Positions 13,801 through 26,752 of a DNA stretch of 64,000 nt are shown here, in pieces. The notes under the pieces are model-generated. The model saw nothing but the letters and a program-made list of their open reading frames with translations. It was not told the origin of the DNA and made no database searches. Positions within the stretch are counted from its first letter, which is position 1. Each line of letters opens with the position of its first letter. The stretch comes from Acanthosepion esculentum (Eukaryota > Mollusca > Cephalopoda > Sepiida > Sepiidae): assembly GCA_964036315.1 (NCBI GenBank), contig CAXIWW010000817.1:5305501-5369500 (forward strand). The letters run 5' to 3'. The position numbers and the translations under genes are program-made.

Positions 13801-16142
13801 GAAAGTCCCACGCAGACGACCCCCAATCCCACAAAATCCCACGCAGACGACACCGCACGCAGGAGACTGTACCAGAAAAACCCATGCAGACAACCCCCAG
13901 TCCCAGAAAGTCCCATGCAGAAGACACACCACCCAGGAGACAGTCCTAGATATCCCACGCAGACGACCCCCCACCCAGGAGACAGTCCCAGAAAGTCCCA
14001 CGCAGACGACTCCCAGACAGGAGAGTGTCCCAGCAAGTCCCACGCAGACTACCCCCCACCAAGGAGACAGTCCCAGAAAGACCGACGCAGACGACCTTCA
14101 GTCCCAGAAAGTCCCACGCAGACGACACCGCACCCAGGAGACAGTCCCAGAAAGTCCCATGCAGACTACCCCCCACCAAGGAGACAGTCCGAGAAAGTCC
14201 GACGCAGACGAGATTCAGTCCCAGAAAGTCCCACGCAGACGACCACCACCCAGGAGACAGTCCCAGAAAGTCCCACGCAGACGACACCCAGTCCCAGAAA
14301 GTCCCACGCAGACGACCCCCAGTATCAGAAAGTCCCACGGAGAAGACCTCCAGTCCCAGAAAGTCTCACGCAGACGACACCCTACCAAGGAGACAGTCCC
14401 AGAAAGACCCACGCAGACCACCCCCATTCCCAGAAAAACCCACGCAGACGATCCCCACCCAGGAGACACCCACCCAGGAGACAGTCCAAGAAAGTCCCAC
14501 GCAGACGAGCCCCCACCCAGGACACAGTCACAGAAAGTCCCTCGCAGACTACCCCCAGTCAAAGAAAGTTCCACGCAGACGACCCCCAGACAGGAGACAG
14601 TCCCAGCAAGTCCCACGCAGACGACCGCCAGTCCCAGAAAATCCCACGCAGATGAACACCCACCAAGGAGACAGTCCCAGAAAGTCCCACGCAGACAACC
14701 CCCAACACAGGAGAAAGTCCCAGAAAGTCCCACGCAGACGACAGCCCATCCAGGAGACAGTCACAGAAAGTCCAACGTAGACGACCCCCAGTCCCACAAA
14801 GTCCCAAGCAAACGACCCCCCAACCAGGAGACAGTCCCAGAAAGTCCCACGTAGACGACCCCCAGTCACAGAATGTCCCACGCTGACGACTCCCAGTCCC
14901 AGAAAGTACCCCGCAGACGACCCCCTAATCCCAGAAAGTCCCACGAAGACGACCCCCCAGACAGGAGACAGTCCCAGCAGGTCCCACGCAGACGACAACC
15001 CCACCCAGGTGACATTCCAAGAAAGTCCCACGCAGACTACCTCCCGTCCCAGAAAGTCCCACGCAGACGACCCCCAGTCCCATAAACTCCCACAATGACG
15101 ACCCCCCACCCAGGAGAGAGTCCCAGAAAGACCCACGCAGACGACCCCCAGTCCCAGAAAGTCCCACGCATAGGACCCAACACCCAGGAGACAATCACAG
15201 AAAGTCCCACGCAGACGACACCCAGTCCCAGAAACTCCCATGCAGAAGACCCCCCACCCAGGAGACAGACCCAGATATCCCACGCAGACGAACCCACACC
15301 CAGGAGACAGTCCAAGAAAGTCCCACGCAGACGAGCCCCCACCCAGGAGACAGTCCCAGAAAGTCCCACGCATACGACCCCCAGTCCAAGAAAGTCCCAC
15401 GCAGACGACCCCAAGACAGGAGACAGTCCCAGCAAGTCCCACGCAGACGACCCGCCACCCAGGAGAGGGTCCAAGAAATTCCCACGCAGACGACCAACAG
15501 TCCCAGAAAGTCCCACGCAGACGACCCCCCACCCAGGAGACAGTCCAAGAAAGTCCCACGCAGACGACCCCCACTAGGAGAAAGTCCCACGTAGACGGCC
15601 CCCAGTCCAAGAATGTCCCACGCAGACGACCCCCAGTCCCAGAAAGTCCCACGCAGACAACCCCCCACCCAGGAGACAGTCCCAGAAAGACCCACGCAGA
15701 CGAACCCTAGTCCCAGAAAGTCCCATGCAGACGACCCCCAGTACCAGAAAGTCCCACGCATACGATCCCCAGTCCCAGAAAGTCCCACGCACAGGACCCC
15801 CAGTCCCAGAAGTCCCACGCAGACGACCCACAGTTCCAGAAAGTCCCACGAAGACGACCCCTCACCCAGGAGACAGTCCCAGAATGACTCACGCAGACGT
15901 ACCCCAGTACCAGAAAGTCCCAGGCAGACGACCTCCAGTCCCAGAAACTCCCACGCAGACGACCCCCTCACCCAGGAGAGAGTCCCAGAAAGACCCACGC
16001 AGACGACCCCCAGTCCCAGAAAGTCCCACGCAGACGACCCCACACCCAGGAGACAATCCCAGAAAGTCCCACGCAGACGACACCCAGTCCCAGAAACTCC
16101 CATGCAGACGAGCCCCCACCCAGAAGACAGACCCAGATATCA

Positions 16143-18762
16143 CACGCAGACGACCCCCAGTCACAGAAAGTCCCACGCAGACGAACACCCACCCAGGAGA
16201 CAGTCCAAGAAAGTCCCACGCAGACGAGCCCCCACCCAGGAGACAGTCACAGAAAGTCCCTCGCAGACTACCCCCAGTCAAAGAAAGTCCCACGCAGACG
16301 ACCTCCCAGACAGGAGACAGTCCCAGCAAGTCCCACGCAGACGACCGCCAGTCCCAGAAAATCCCACGCAGATGAACACCCACCAAGGAGACAGTCCCAG
16401 AATGTCCCACGCAGACGACCCCCAACACAGGAGAAAGTCCCAGAAAGTCCCACGCAGACGACCGCCCATCCAGGAGACAGTCACAGAAAGTCCAACGTAG
16501 ACGACACCCAGTCCCACAAAGTCCCAAGCAGACGACCCCCCAACCAGGAGACAGTCCCAGAAAGTCCCACGTAGACGACCCCCAGTCACAGAATGTCCCA
16601 CGCGGACGATCCCCAGTCCCAGAAAGTCCACCGCAGACGACCCCCTAATCCCAGAAAGTCCCACGAAGACGACACCCCAGACAGGAGACAGTCCCAGAAA
16701 GTCCCACGCAGACGACCCCCAGTCCTAACAAGTCCCACGCTGACGACCACCCCACCCAGGTGACATTCCAAGAAAGTCCCACGCAGACTACCTCCCGTCC
16801 CAGAAAGTCTCACGGAGACCGCCCACAGTCCCAGAAACTCCCACGATGACGACCCCCCACCCAGGAGAGAGTCAAAGAAAGACCCACGCAGACGACCCCC
16901 AGTCCCAGAAAGTCCCACGCATAGGACCCAACACCCAGGAGACAATCACAGAAAGTCCCACGCAGACGACACCCAGTCCCAGAAACTCCCATGCAGAAGA
17001 CCCCCCACCCAGGAGACAGACCCAGATATCCCACGCAGACGAACCCACACCCAGGAGACAGTCCAAGAAAGTCCCACGCACACGAGCCCCCACCCAGGAG
17101 ACAGTCCCAGAAAGTCCCACGCATACGACCCCCAGTCCAAGAAAGTCCCACGCAGACGACCCCAAGACAGGAGACAGTCCCAGCAAGTCCCACGCAGACG
17201 ACCCGCCACCCAGGAGAGGGTCCAAGAAATTCCCACGCAGACGACCAACAGTCCCAGAAAGTCCCACGCAGACGACCCCCCACCCAGGAGACAGTCCCAG
17301 AAAGACCCACGCAGACGAACCCTAGTCCCAGAAAGTCCCATGCAGACGACCCCCAGTACCAGAAAGTCCCACGCATACGATCCCCAGTCCCAGAAAGTCC
17401 CACGCACAGGACCCCCAGTCCCAGAAGTCCCACGCAGACGACCCACAGTTCCAGAAAGTCCCACGAAGACGACCCCCCACCCAGGAGACAGTCCCAGAAT
17501 GACTCACGCAGACGTACCCCAGTACCAGAAAGTCCCACGCAGACGACACCCCAACCAGTAGACACTCCCAGAAAGTCCCACGCATACGACCCCCAGTCCC
17601 AGAAAGTCCCACGCACAGGACCCCCAGTCCCAGAAGTCCCACGCAGACGACACCCTACCAAGGAGACAGTCCCAGAAATTCCCACGCAGACGAACCCCAC
17701 TCCCAGAAAATCCCACGCAGACGAACCGCCACCCAGGAGACAGTCCCAGAAAGTCCCACGCAGACGACCGCCCACCCAGGAGACAGTCCCAGAAAGTCCA
17801 ACGCAGACGACCCCCACTGCCAAAAAGTCCCACGCAGACTGACCAGCAGTCCGAGAAAGTCCCACGCAGACGACCCACAGTCCCAGAAAGTCCCAGGAAG
17901 ACGACCCCCAGTCCCAGAATGTCCCACGCTGAAGAACCCCAGTCCCAGACAGTCCCCCGCAGACGACCCCCTAGTCCCAGAAAGTCCCACAAAGACGATC
18001 CCCCAGACAGGAGACAGTCCCAGAAAGTCCCACGCAGACGACCCCCAGCCCAGTAAGTCCCACACAGACGACCACCCCACCCAGGTGACAGTCCCAGAAA
18101 TACCCACGCTGACTACCTCCAGTCCCAGAAAGACCCACGCAGACGACCCCCAGTCCCAGAAACTCCCACGCAGACGACCCTCCACCCAGGAGAGAGTCCA
18201 AGAATGACCCACGCAGACGACCCCCAGTCCCAGAAAGTGCCACGCAGACGACACCACACCCAGGAGATAATCCCAGAAAGTTCCACGCAGACGACACCCA
18301 GTCCCAGAAACTCCCATGCAGACGACCCCCCCACCCAGGAGACAGACCCAGATATCCCACGCAGACGACCCCCAGTCACAGAAAGTCCCAGGCAGACGAA
18401 CACCCACCCAGGTGACAGTCCAAGAAAGTCCCACGCAGACGAGCCCCCACCCATGAGACAGTCACAGAAAGTCCCACGCAGACAACCCCCAGTCCAAGAA
18501 AGTCCCACGCAGACGACCCCCAACACAGGAGAAAGTCCCAGAAAGTCCCACGCAGACGACCGCCCATCCAGGAGACAGTCACAGAAAGTCCAACGTAGAC
18601 GACACCCAGTCCCACAAAGTCCCAAGCAGACGACCACCCAACCAGGAGACAGTCTCAGAAAGTCCCACGTAGACGACCCCCAGTCACAAAATGTCCCACG
18701 CTGACGATCCCCAGTCCCAGAAAGTCCCCCGCAGACGACCCCCTAATCCCAGAAAGTCCCAC
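16143..18762 (+). repeat. Large tandem duplication, offset 3030 bp, copy 1
   Basis: About 2.62 kb shared with 19173-21792 at an offset of 3030 bp. I noticed only three substitutions between the copies: near 17588/20618 (C/T), near 18075/21105 (C/T) and near 18484/21514 (A/T). Parts of the same block also recur at about 18763-19100 and 21938-23130 with other offsets, so the 15-23 kb part of the array is a set of overlapping multi-monomer copies. Confidence 0.88.
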
Positions 18763-19172
18763 GCAGACGACCCCCAGTCCTAACAAGTCCCACGCTGACG
18801 ACCACCCCACCCAGGTGACATTCCAAGAAAGTCCCACGCAGACTACCTCCCGTCCCAGAAAGTCTCACGGAGACCGCCCACAGTCCCAGAAACTCCCACG
18901 ATGACGACCCCCCACCCAGGAGAGAGTCAAAGAAAGACCCACGCAGACGACCCCCAGTCCCAGAAAGTCCCACGCATAGGACCCAACACCCAGGAGACAA
19001 TCACAGAAAGTCCCACGCAGACGACACCCAGTCCCAGAAACTCCCATGCAGAAGACCCCCCACCCAGGAGACAGACCCAGATATCCCACGCAGACGAACC
19101 CACACCCAGGAGACAGTCCAAGAAAGTCCCACGCAGACGACCCCCCACCCAGGAGACAGTCCAAGAAAGTCC

Positions 19173-21792
19173 CACGCAGACGACCCCCAGTCACAGAAAG
19201 TCCCACGCAGACGAACACCCACCCAGGAGACAGTCCAAGAAAGTCCCACGCAGACGAGCCCCCACCCAGGAGACAGTCACAGAAAGTCCCTCGCAGACTA
19301 CCCCCAGTCAAAGAAAGTCCCACGCAGACGACCTCCCAGACAGGAGACAGTCCCAGCAAGTCCCACGCAGACGACCGCCAGTCCCAGAAAATCCCACGCA
19401 GATGAACACCCACCAAGGAGACAGTCCCAGAATGTCCCACGCAGACGACCCCCAACACAGGAGAAAGTCCCAGAAAGTCCCACGCAGACGACCGCCCATC
19501 CAGGAGACAGTCACAGAAAGTCCAACGTAGACGACACCCAGTCCCACAAAGTCCCAAGCAGACGACCCCCCAACCAGGAGACAGTCCCAGAAAGTCCCAC
19601 GTAGACGACCCCCAGTCACAGAATGTCCCACGCGGACGATCCCCAGTCCCAGAAAGTCCACCGCAGACGACCCCCTAATCCCAGAAAGTCCCACGAAGAC
19701 GACACCCCAGACAGGAGACAGTCCCAGAAAGTCCCACGCAGACGACCCCCAGTCCTAACAAGTCCCACGCTGACGACCACCCCACCCAGGTGACATTCCA
19801 AGAAAGTCCCACGCAGACTACCTCCCGTCCCAGAAAGTCTCACGGAGACCGCCCACAGTCCCAGAAACTCCCACGATGACGACCCCCCACCCAGGAGAGA
19901 GTCAAAGAAAGACCCACGCAGACGACCCCCAGTCCCAGAAAGTCCCACGCATAGGACCCAACACCCAGGAGACAATCACAGAAAGTCCCACGCAGACGAC
20001 ACCCAGTCCCAGAAACTCCCATGCAGAAGACCCCCCACCCAGGAGACAGACCCAGATATCCCACGCAGACGAACCCACACCCAGGAGACAGTCCAAGAAA
20101 GTCCCACGCACACGAGCCCCCACCCAGGAGACAGTCCCAGAAAGTCCCACGCATACGACCCCCAGTCCAAGAAAGTCCCACGCAGACGACCCCAAGACAG
20201 GAGACAGTCCCAGCAAGTCCCACGCAGACGACCCGCCACCCAGGAGAGGGTCCAAGAAATTCCCACGCAGACGACCAACAGTCCCAGAAAGTCCCACGCA
20301 GACGACCCCCCACCCAGGAGACAGTCCCAGAAAGACCCACGCAGACGAACCCTAGTCCCAGAAAGTCCCATGCAGACGACCCCCAGTACCAGAAAGTCCC
20401 ACGCATACGATCCCCAGTCCCAGAAAGTCCCACGCACAGGACCCCCAGTCCCAGAAGTCCCACGCAGACGACCCACAGTTCCAGAAAGTCCCACGAAGAC
20501 GACCCCCCACCCAGGAGACAGTCCCAGAATGACTCACGCAGACGTACCCCAGTACCAGAAAGTCCCACGCAGACGACACCCCAACCAGTAGACACTCCCA
20601 GAAAGTCCCACGCATACGATCCCCAGTCCCAGAAAGTCCCACGCACAGGACCCCCAGTCCCAGAAGTCCCACGCAGACGACACCCTACCAAGGAGACAGT
20701 CCCAGAAATTCCCACGCAGACGAACCCCACTCCCAGAAAATCCCACGCAGACGAACCGCCACCCAGGAGACAGTCCCAGAAAGTCCCACGCAGACGACCG
20801 CCCACCCAGGAGACAGTCCCAGAAAGTCCAACGCAGACGACCCCCACTGCCAAAAAGTCCCACGCAGACTGACCAGCAGTCCGAGAAAGTCCCACGCAGA
20901 CGACCCACAGTCCCAGAAAGTCCCAGGAAGACGACCCCCAGTCCCAGAATGTCCCACGCTGAAGAACCCCAGTCCCAGACAGTCCCCCGCAGACGACCCC
21001 CTAGTCCCAGAAAGTCCCACAAAGACGATCCCCCAGACAGGAGACAGTCCCAGAAAGTCCCACGCAGACGACCCCCAGCCCAGTAAGTCCCACACAGACG
21101 ACTACCCCACCCAGGTGACAGTCCCAGAAATACCCACGCTGACTACCTCCAGTCCCAGAAAGACCCACGCAGACGACCCCCAGTCCCAGAAACTCCCACG
21201 CAGACGACCCTCCACCCAGGAGAGAGTCCAAGAATGACCCACGCAGACGACCCCCAGTCCCAGAAAGTGCCACGCAGACGACACCACACCCAGGAGATAA
21301 TCCCAGAAAGTTCCACGCAGACGACACCCAGTCCCAGAAACTCCCATGCAGACGACCCCCCCACCCAGGAGACAGACCCAGATATCCCACGCAGACGACC
21401 CCCAGTCACAGAAAGTCCCAGGCAGACGAACACCCACCCAGGTGACAGTCCAAGAAAGTCCCACGCAGACGAGCCCCCACCCATGAGACAGTCACAGAAA
21501 GTCCCACGCAGACTACCCCCAGTCCAAGAAAGTCCCACGCAGACGACCCCCAACACAGGAGAAAGTCCCAGAAAGTCCCACGCAGACGACCGCCCATCCA
21601 GGAGACAGTCACAGAAAGTCCAACGTAGACGACACCCAGTCCCACAAAGTCCCAAGCAGACGACCACCCAACCAGGAGACAGTCTCAGAAAGTCCCACGT
21701 AGACGACCCCCAGTCACAAAATGTCCCACGCTGACGATCCCCAGTCCCAGAAAGTCCCCCGCAGACGACCCCCTAATCCCAGAAAGTCCCAC
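19173..21792 (+). repeat. Large tandem duplication, offset 3030 bp, copy 2
   Basis: Second copy of 16143-18762. The copies part at the base after CCCACG: copy 1 continues with a normal CAGACG monomer, copy 2 with AAGACGACACC. A third, more diverged and shortened version of part of it follows at about 21938-23130. Confidence 0.88.
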
Positions 21793-23975
21793 GAAGACGA
21801 CACCCCAGACAGGAGACAGTCCCAGAAAGTCCCACGCAGACGACCCCCAGTCCTAACAAGTCCCACGCTGACGACCACCCCACCCAGGTGACATTCCAAG
21901 AAAGTCCCACGCAGACTACCTCCCGTCCCAGAAAGTCTCACGGAGACCGCCCACAGTCCCAGAAACTCCCACGATGACGACCCCCCACCCAGGAGAGAGT
22001 CAAAGAAAGACCCACGCAGACGACCCCCAGTCCCAGAAAGTCCCACGCATAGGACCCAACACCCAGGAGACAATCACAGAAAGTCCCACGCAGACGACAC
22101 CCAGTCCCAGAAACTCCCATGCAGAAGACCCCCCACCCAGGAGACAGACCCAGATATCCCACGCAGACGAACCCACACCCAGGAGACAGTCCAAGAAAGT
22201 CCCACGCAGACGAGCCCCCACCCAGGAGACAGTCCCAGAAAGTCCCACGCATACGACCCCCAGTCCAAGAAAGTCCCACGCAGACGACCCCAAGACAGGA
22301 GACAGTCCCAGCAAGTCCCACGCAGACGACCCGCCACCCAGGAGAGGGTCCAAGAAATTCCCACGCAGACGACCAACAGTCCCAGAAAGTCCCACGCAGA
22401 CGACCCCCCACCCAGGAGACAGTCCAAGAAAGTCCCACGCAGACGACCCCCACTAGGAGAAAGTCCCACGTAGACGGCCCCCAGTCCAAGAATGTCCCAC
22501 GCAGACGACCCCCAGTCCCAGAAAGTCCCACGCAGACAACCCCCCACCCAGGAGACAGTCCCAGAAAGACCCACGCAGACGAACCCTAGTCCCAGAAAGT
22601 CCCATGCAGACGACCCCCAGTACCAGAAAGTCCCACGCATACGATCCCCAGTCCCAGAAAGTCCCACGCACAGGACCCCCAGTCCCAGAAGTCCCACGCA
22701 GACGACCCACAGTTCCAGAAAGTCCCACGAAGACGACACCCCACCCAGGAGACAGTCCCAGAATGACTCACGCAGACGTACTCCAGTACCAGAAAGTCCC
22801 ACGCAGACGACACCCCAACCAGTAGACACTCCCAGAAAGTCCCACGCAGACGACCCCCAGTCCCAGAAAGTCCCACGCACAGGACCCCCAGTCCCAGAAG
22901 TCCCACGCAGACGACACCCTACCAAGGAGACAGTCCCAGAAATTCCCACGCAGACGACCCCCACTCCCAGAAAATCCCACGCAGACGAACCGCCACCCAG
23001 GAGACAGTCCCAGAAAGTCCCACGCAGACGACCGCCCACCCAGGAGACAGTCCCAGAAAGTCCAACGCAGACGACCCCCACTGCCAAAAAGTCCCACGCA
23101 GACTGACCAGCAGTCCGAGAAAGTCCCACGCAGACGACCCACAGTCCAAGAAAGTCCCAGGAAGACGACCCCCAGTCCCAGAATGTCCCACGCTGAAGAA
23201 CCCCAGTCCCAGACAGTCCCCCGCAGACGACCCCCTAGTCCCAGAAAGTCCCACAAAGACGATCCCCCAGACAGGAGACAGTCCCAGAAAGTCCCACGCA
23301 GACGACCCCCAGCCCAGTAAGTCCCACACAGACGACCACCCCACCCAGGTGACAGTCCCAGAAATACCCACGCTGACTACCTCCAGTCCCAGAAAGTCCC
23401 ACGCAGACGACCCCCAGTCCCAGAAACTCCCACGCAGACGACCCTCCACCCAGGAGAGAGTCCAAGAAAGACCCACGCAGACGACCCCCAGTCCCAGAAA
23501 CTCCCATGCAGACGACCCCCCCACCCAGGAGACAGACCCAGATATCCCACGCAGACGACCCCCAGTCACAGAAAGTCCCAGGCAGACGAACACCCACCCA
23601 GGTGACAGTCCAAGAAAGTCCCACGCAGACGAGCCCCCACCCATGAGACAGTCACAGAAAGTCCCACGCAGACTACCCCCAGTCCAAGAAAGTCCCACGC
23701 AGACGACCCCCAGACAGGAGACAGTCCCAGCAAGTCCCACGCAGACGACCGCCAGTCCCAGAAAATCCCACGCAGATGAACACCCACCAAGGAGACAGTC
23801 CCAGAAAGTCCCACGCAGACGACCCCACACCAAGGAGACAGTCCCAGAAAGACCCACGCAGACGACCCCCAATCCCAGAAAGTCCCACGCAGACGACCAG
23901 CAGTCCGAGAGAGTCCCACGCAGACGACCCACAGTCCCAGAAAGTCCCAGGAAGACGACCCCCAGTCCCAGAATG

Positions 23976-24870
23976 TCCCACGCTGAAGAACCCCAGTCCC
24001 AGACAGTCCCCCGCAGACGACCCCCTAGTCCCAGAAAGTCCCACAAAGACGATCCCCCAGACAGGAGACAGTCCCAGAAAGTCCCACGCAGACGACCCCC
24101 AGCCCAGTAAGTCCCACGCAGACGACCACCCCACCCAGGTGACAGTCCCAGAAATACCCACGCTGACTACCTCCAGTCCCAGAAAGTCCCACGCAGACGA
24201 CCCCCAGTCCCAGAAACTCCCACGCAGACGACCCTCCACCCAGGAGAGAGTCCAAGAAAGACCCACGCAGACGACCCCCAGTCCCAGAAAGTGCCACGCA
24301 GACGACACCACACCCAGGAGATAATCCCAGAAAGTCCCACGCAGACGACACCCAGACCCAGAAACTCCCATGCAGACGACCCCCCCACCCAGGAGACAGA
24401 CCCAGATATCCCACGCAGACGACCCCCAGTCACAGAAAGTCCCAGGCAGACGAACACCCACCCAGGTGACAGTCCAAGAAAGTCCCACGCAGACGAGCCC
24501 CCACCCATGAGACAGTCACAGAAAGTCCCACGCAGACTACCACCAGTCCAAGAAAGTCCCACGCAGACGACCCCCAGACAGGAGACAGTCCCAGCAAGTC
24601 CCACGCAGACGACCGCCAGTCCCAGAAAATCCCACGCAGATGAACACCCACCAAGGAGACAGTCACAGAAAGTCCCACGCAGACGACCCCACACCCAGGA
24701 GGCAATCCCAGAAAGTCCCACGCAGACGACCCCCAGTCCCAGAAAATCTCTCGCACATGAACACCCACCAAGGAGACAGTACCAGAAAGCCCAAATAGAC
24801 GAATCCAGTCCCAGAAAATCCAACGCAGACGACACCCACCCAGGAGACAGTCCCAGAAAGTCCCACGCAG
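23976..24870 (+). repeat. Tandem duplication, offset 1882 bp, copy 1
   Basis: About 0.9 kb that recurs at 25858-26752 with the same rare monomer variants, for example CGCTGAAGAACCCC and the A/T-containing GCCCAAATAGACGAATC. It ends at CAGACGAC, after which copy 1 continues CGCCCACCC and copy 2 ACCCAGTCC. Confidence 0.85.
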
Positions 24871-25857
24871 ACGACCGCCCACCCAGGAGACAGTCCCAGA
24901 AAGTCCAACGCAGACGACCCCCACTGCCAAAAAGTCCCACGCAGACTGACCAGCAGTCCGAGAAAGTCCCACGCAGACGACCCACAGTCCCAGAAAGTCC
25001 CAGGAAGACGACCCCCAGTCCCAGAATGTCCCACGCTGAAGAACCCCAGTCCCAGACAGTCCCCCGCAGACGACCCCCTAGTCCCAGAAAGTCCCACAAT
25101 GACGATCCCCCAGACAGGAGACAGTCCCAGAAAGTCCCACGCAGACGACCCCCAGCCCAGTAAGTCCCACACAGACGACCACCCCACCCAGGTGACAGTC
25201 CCAGAAATACCCACGCTACCTCCAGTCCCAGAAAGTCCCACGCAGACGACCCCCAGTCCCAGAAACTCCCACGCAGACGACCCTCCACCCAGGAGAGAGT
25301 CCAAGAAAGACCCACGCAGACGACCCCCAGTCCCAGAAAGTGCCACGCAGACGACACCACACCCAGGAGATAATCCCAGAAAGTTCCACGCAGACGACAC
25401 CCAGTCCCAGAAACTCCCATGCAGACGACCCCCCCACCCAGGAGACAGACCCAGATATCCCACGCAGACGACCCCCAGTCACAGAAAGTCCCAGGCAGAC
25501 GAACACCCACCCAGGTGACAGTCCAAGAAAGTCCCACGCAGACGAGCCCCCACCCATGAGACAGTCACAGAAAGTCCCACGCAGACTACCCCCAGTCCAA
25601 GAAAGTCCCACGCAGACGACCCCCAGACAGGAGACAGTCCCAGCAAGTCCCACGCAGACGACCGCCAGTCCCAGAAAATCCCACGCAGATGAACACCCAC
25701 CAAGGAGACAGTCCCAGAAAGTCCCACGCAGACGACCCCACACCAAGGAGACAGTCCCAGAAAGACCCACGCAGACGACCCCCAATCCCAGAAAGTCCCA
25801 CGCAGACGACCAGCAGTCCGAGAGAGTCCCACGCAGACGACCCACAGTCCCAGAAAG

Positions 25858-26752
25858 TCCCACGCTGAAGAACCCCAGTCCCAGACAGTCCCCCGCAGAC
25901 GACCCCCTAGTCCCAGAAAGTCCCACAAAGACGATCCCCCAGACAGGAGACAGTCCCAGAAAGTCCCACGCAGACGACCCCCAGCCCAGTAAGTCCCACG
26001 CAGACGACCACCCCACCCAGGTGACAGTCCCAGAAATACCCACGCTGACTACCTCCAGTCCCAGAAAGTCCCACGCAGACGACCCCCAGTCCCAGAAACT
26101 CCCACGCAGACGACCCTCCACCCAGGAGAGAGTCCAAGAAAGACCCACGCAGACGACCCCCAGTCCCAGAAAGTGCCACGCAGACGACACCACACCCAGG
26201 AGATAATCCCAGAAAGTCCCACGCAGACGACACCCAGACCCAGAAACTCCCATGCAGACGACCCCCCCACCCAGGAGACAGACCCAGATATCCCACGCAG
26301 ACGACCCCCAGTCACAGAAAGTCCCAGGCAGACGAACACCCACCCAGGTGACAGTCCAAGAAAGTCCCACGCAGACGAGCCCCCACCCATGAGACAGTCA
26401 CAGAAAGTCCCACGCAGACTACCACCAGTCCAAGAAAGTCCCACGCAGACGACCCCCAGACAGGAGACAGTCCCAGCAAGTCCCACGCAGACGACCGCCA
26501 GTCCCAGAAAATCCCACGCAGATGAACACCCACCAAGGAGACAGTCACAGAAAGTCCCACGCAGACGACCCCACACCCAGGAGGCAATCCCAGAAAGTCC
26601 CACGCAGACGACCCCCAGTCCCAGAAAATCTCTCGCACATGAACACCCACCAAGGAGACAGTACCAGAAAGCCCAAATAGACGAATCCAGTCCCAGAAAA
26701 TCCAACGCAGACGACACCCACCCAGGAGACAGTCCCAGAAAGTCCCACGCAG
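25858..26752 (+). repeat. Tandem duplication, offset 1882 bp, copy 2
   Basis: Second copy of 23976-24870. The intervening 24871-25857 also carries variants related to 24200-24500, so this part of the array has been copied more than once. Confidence 0.85.
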
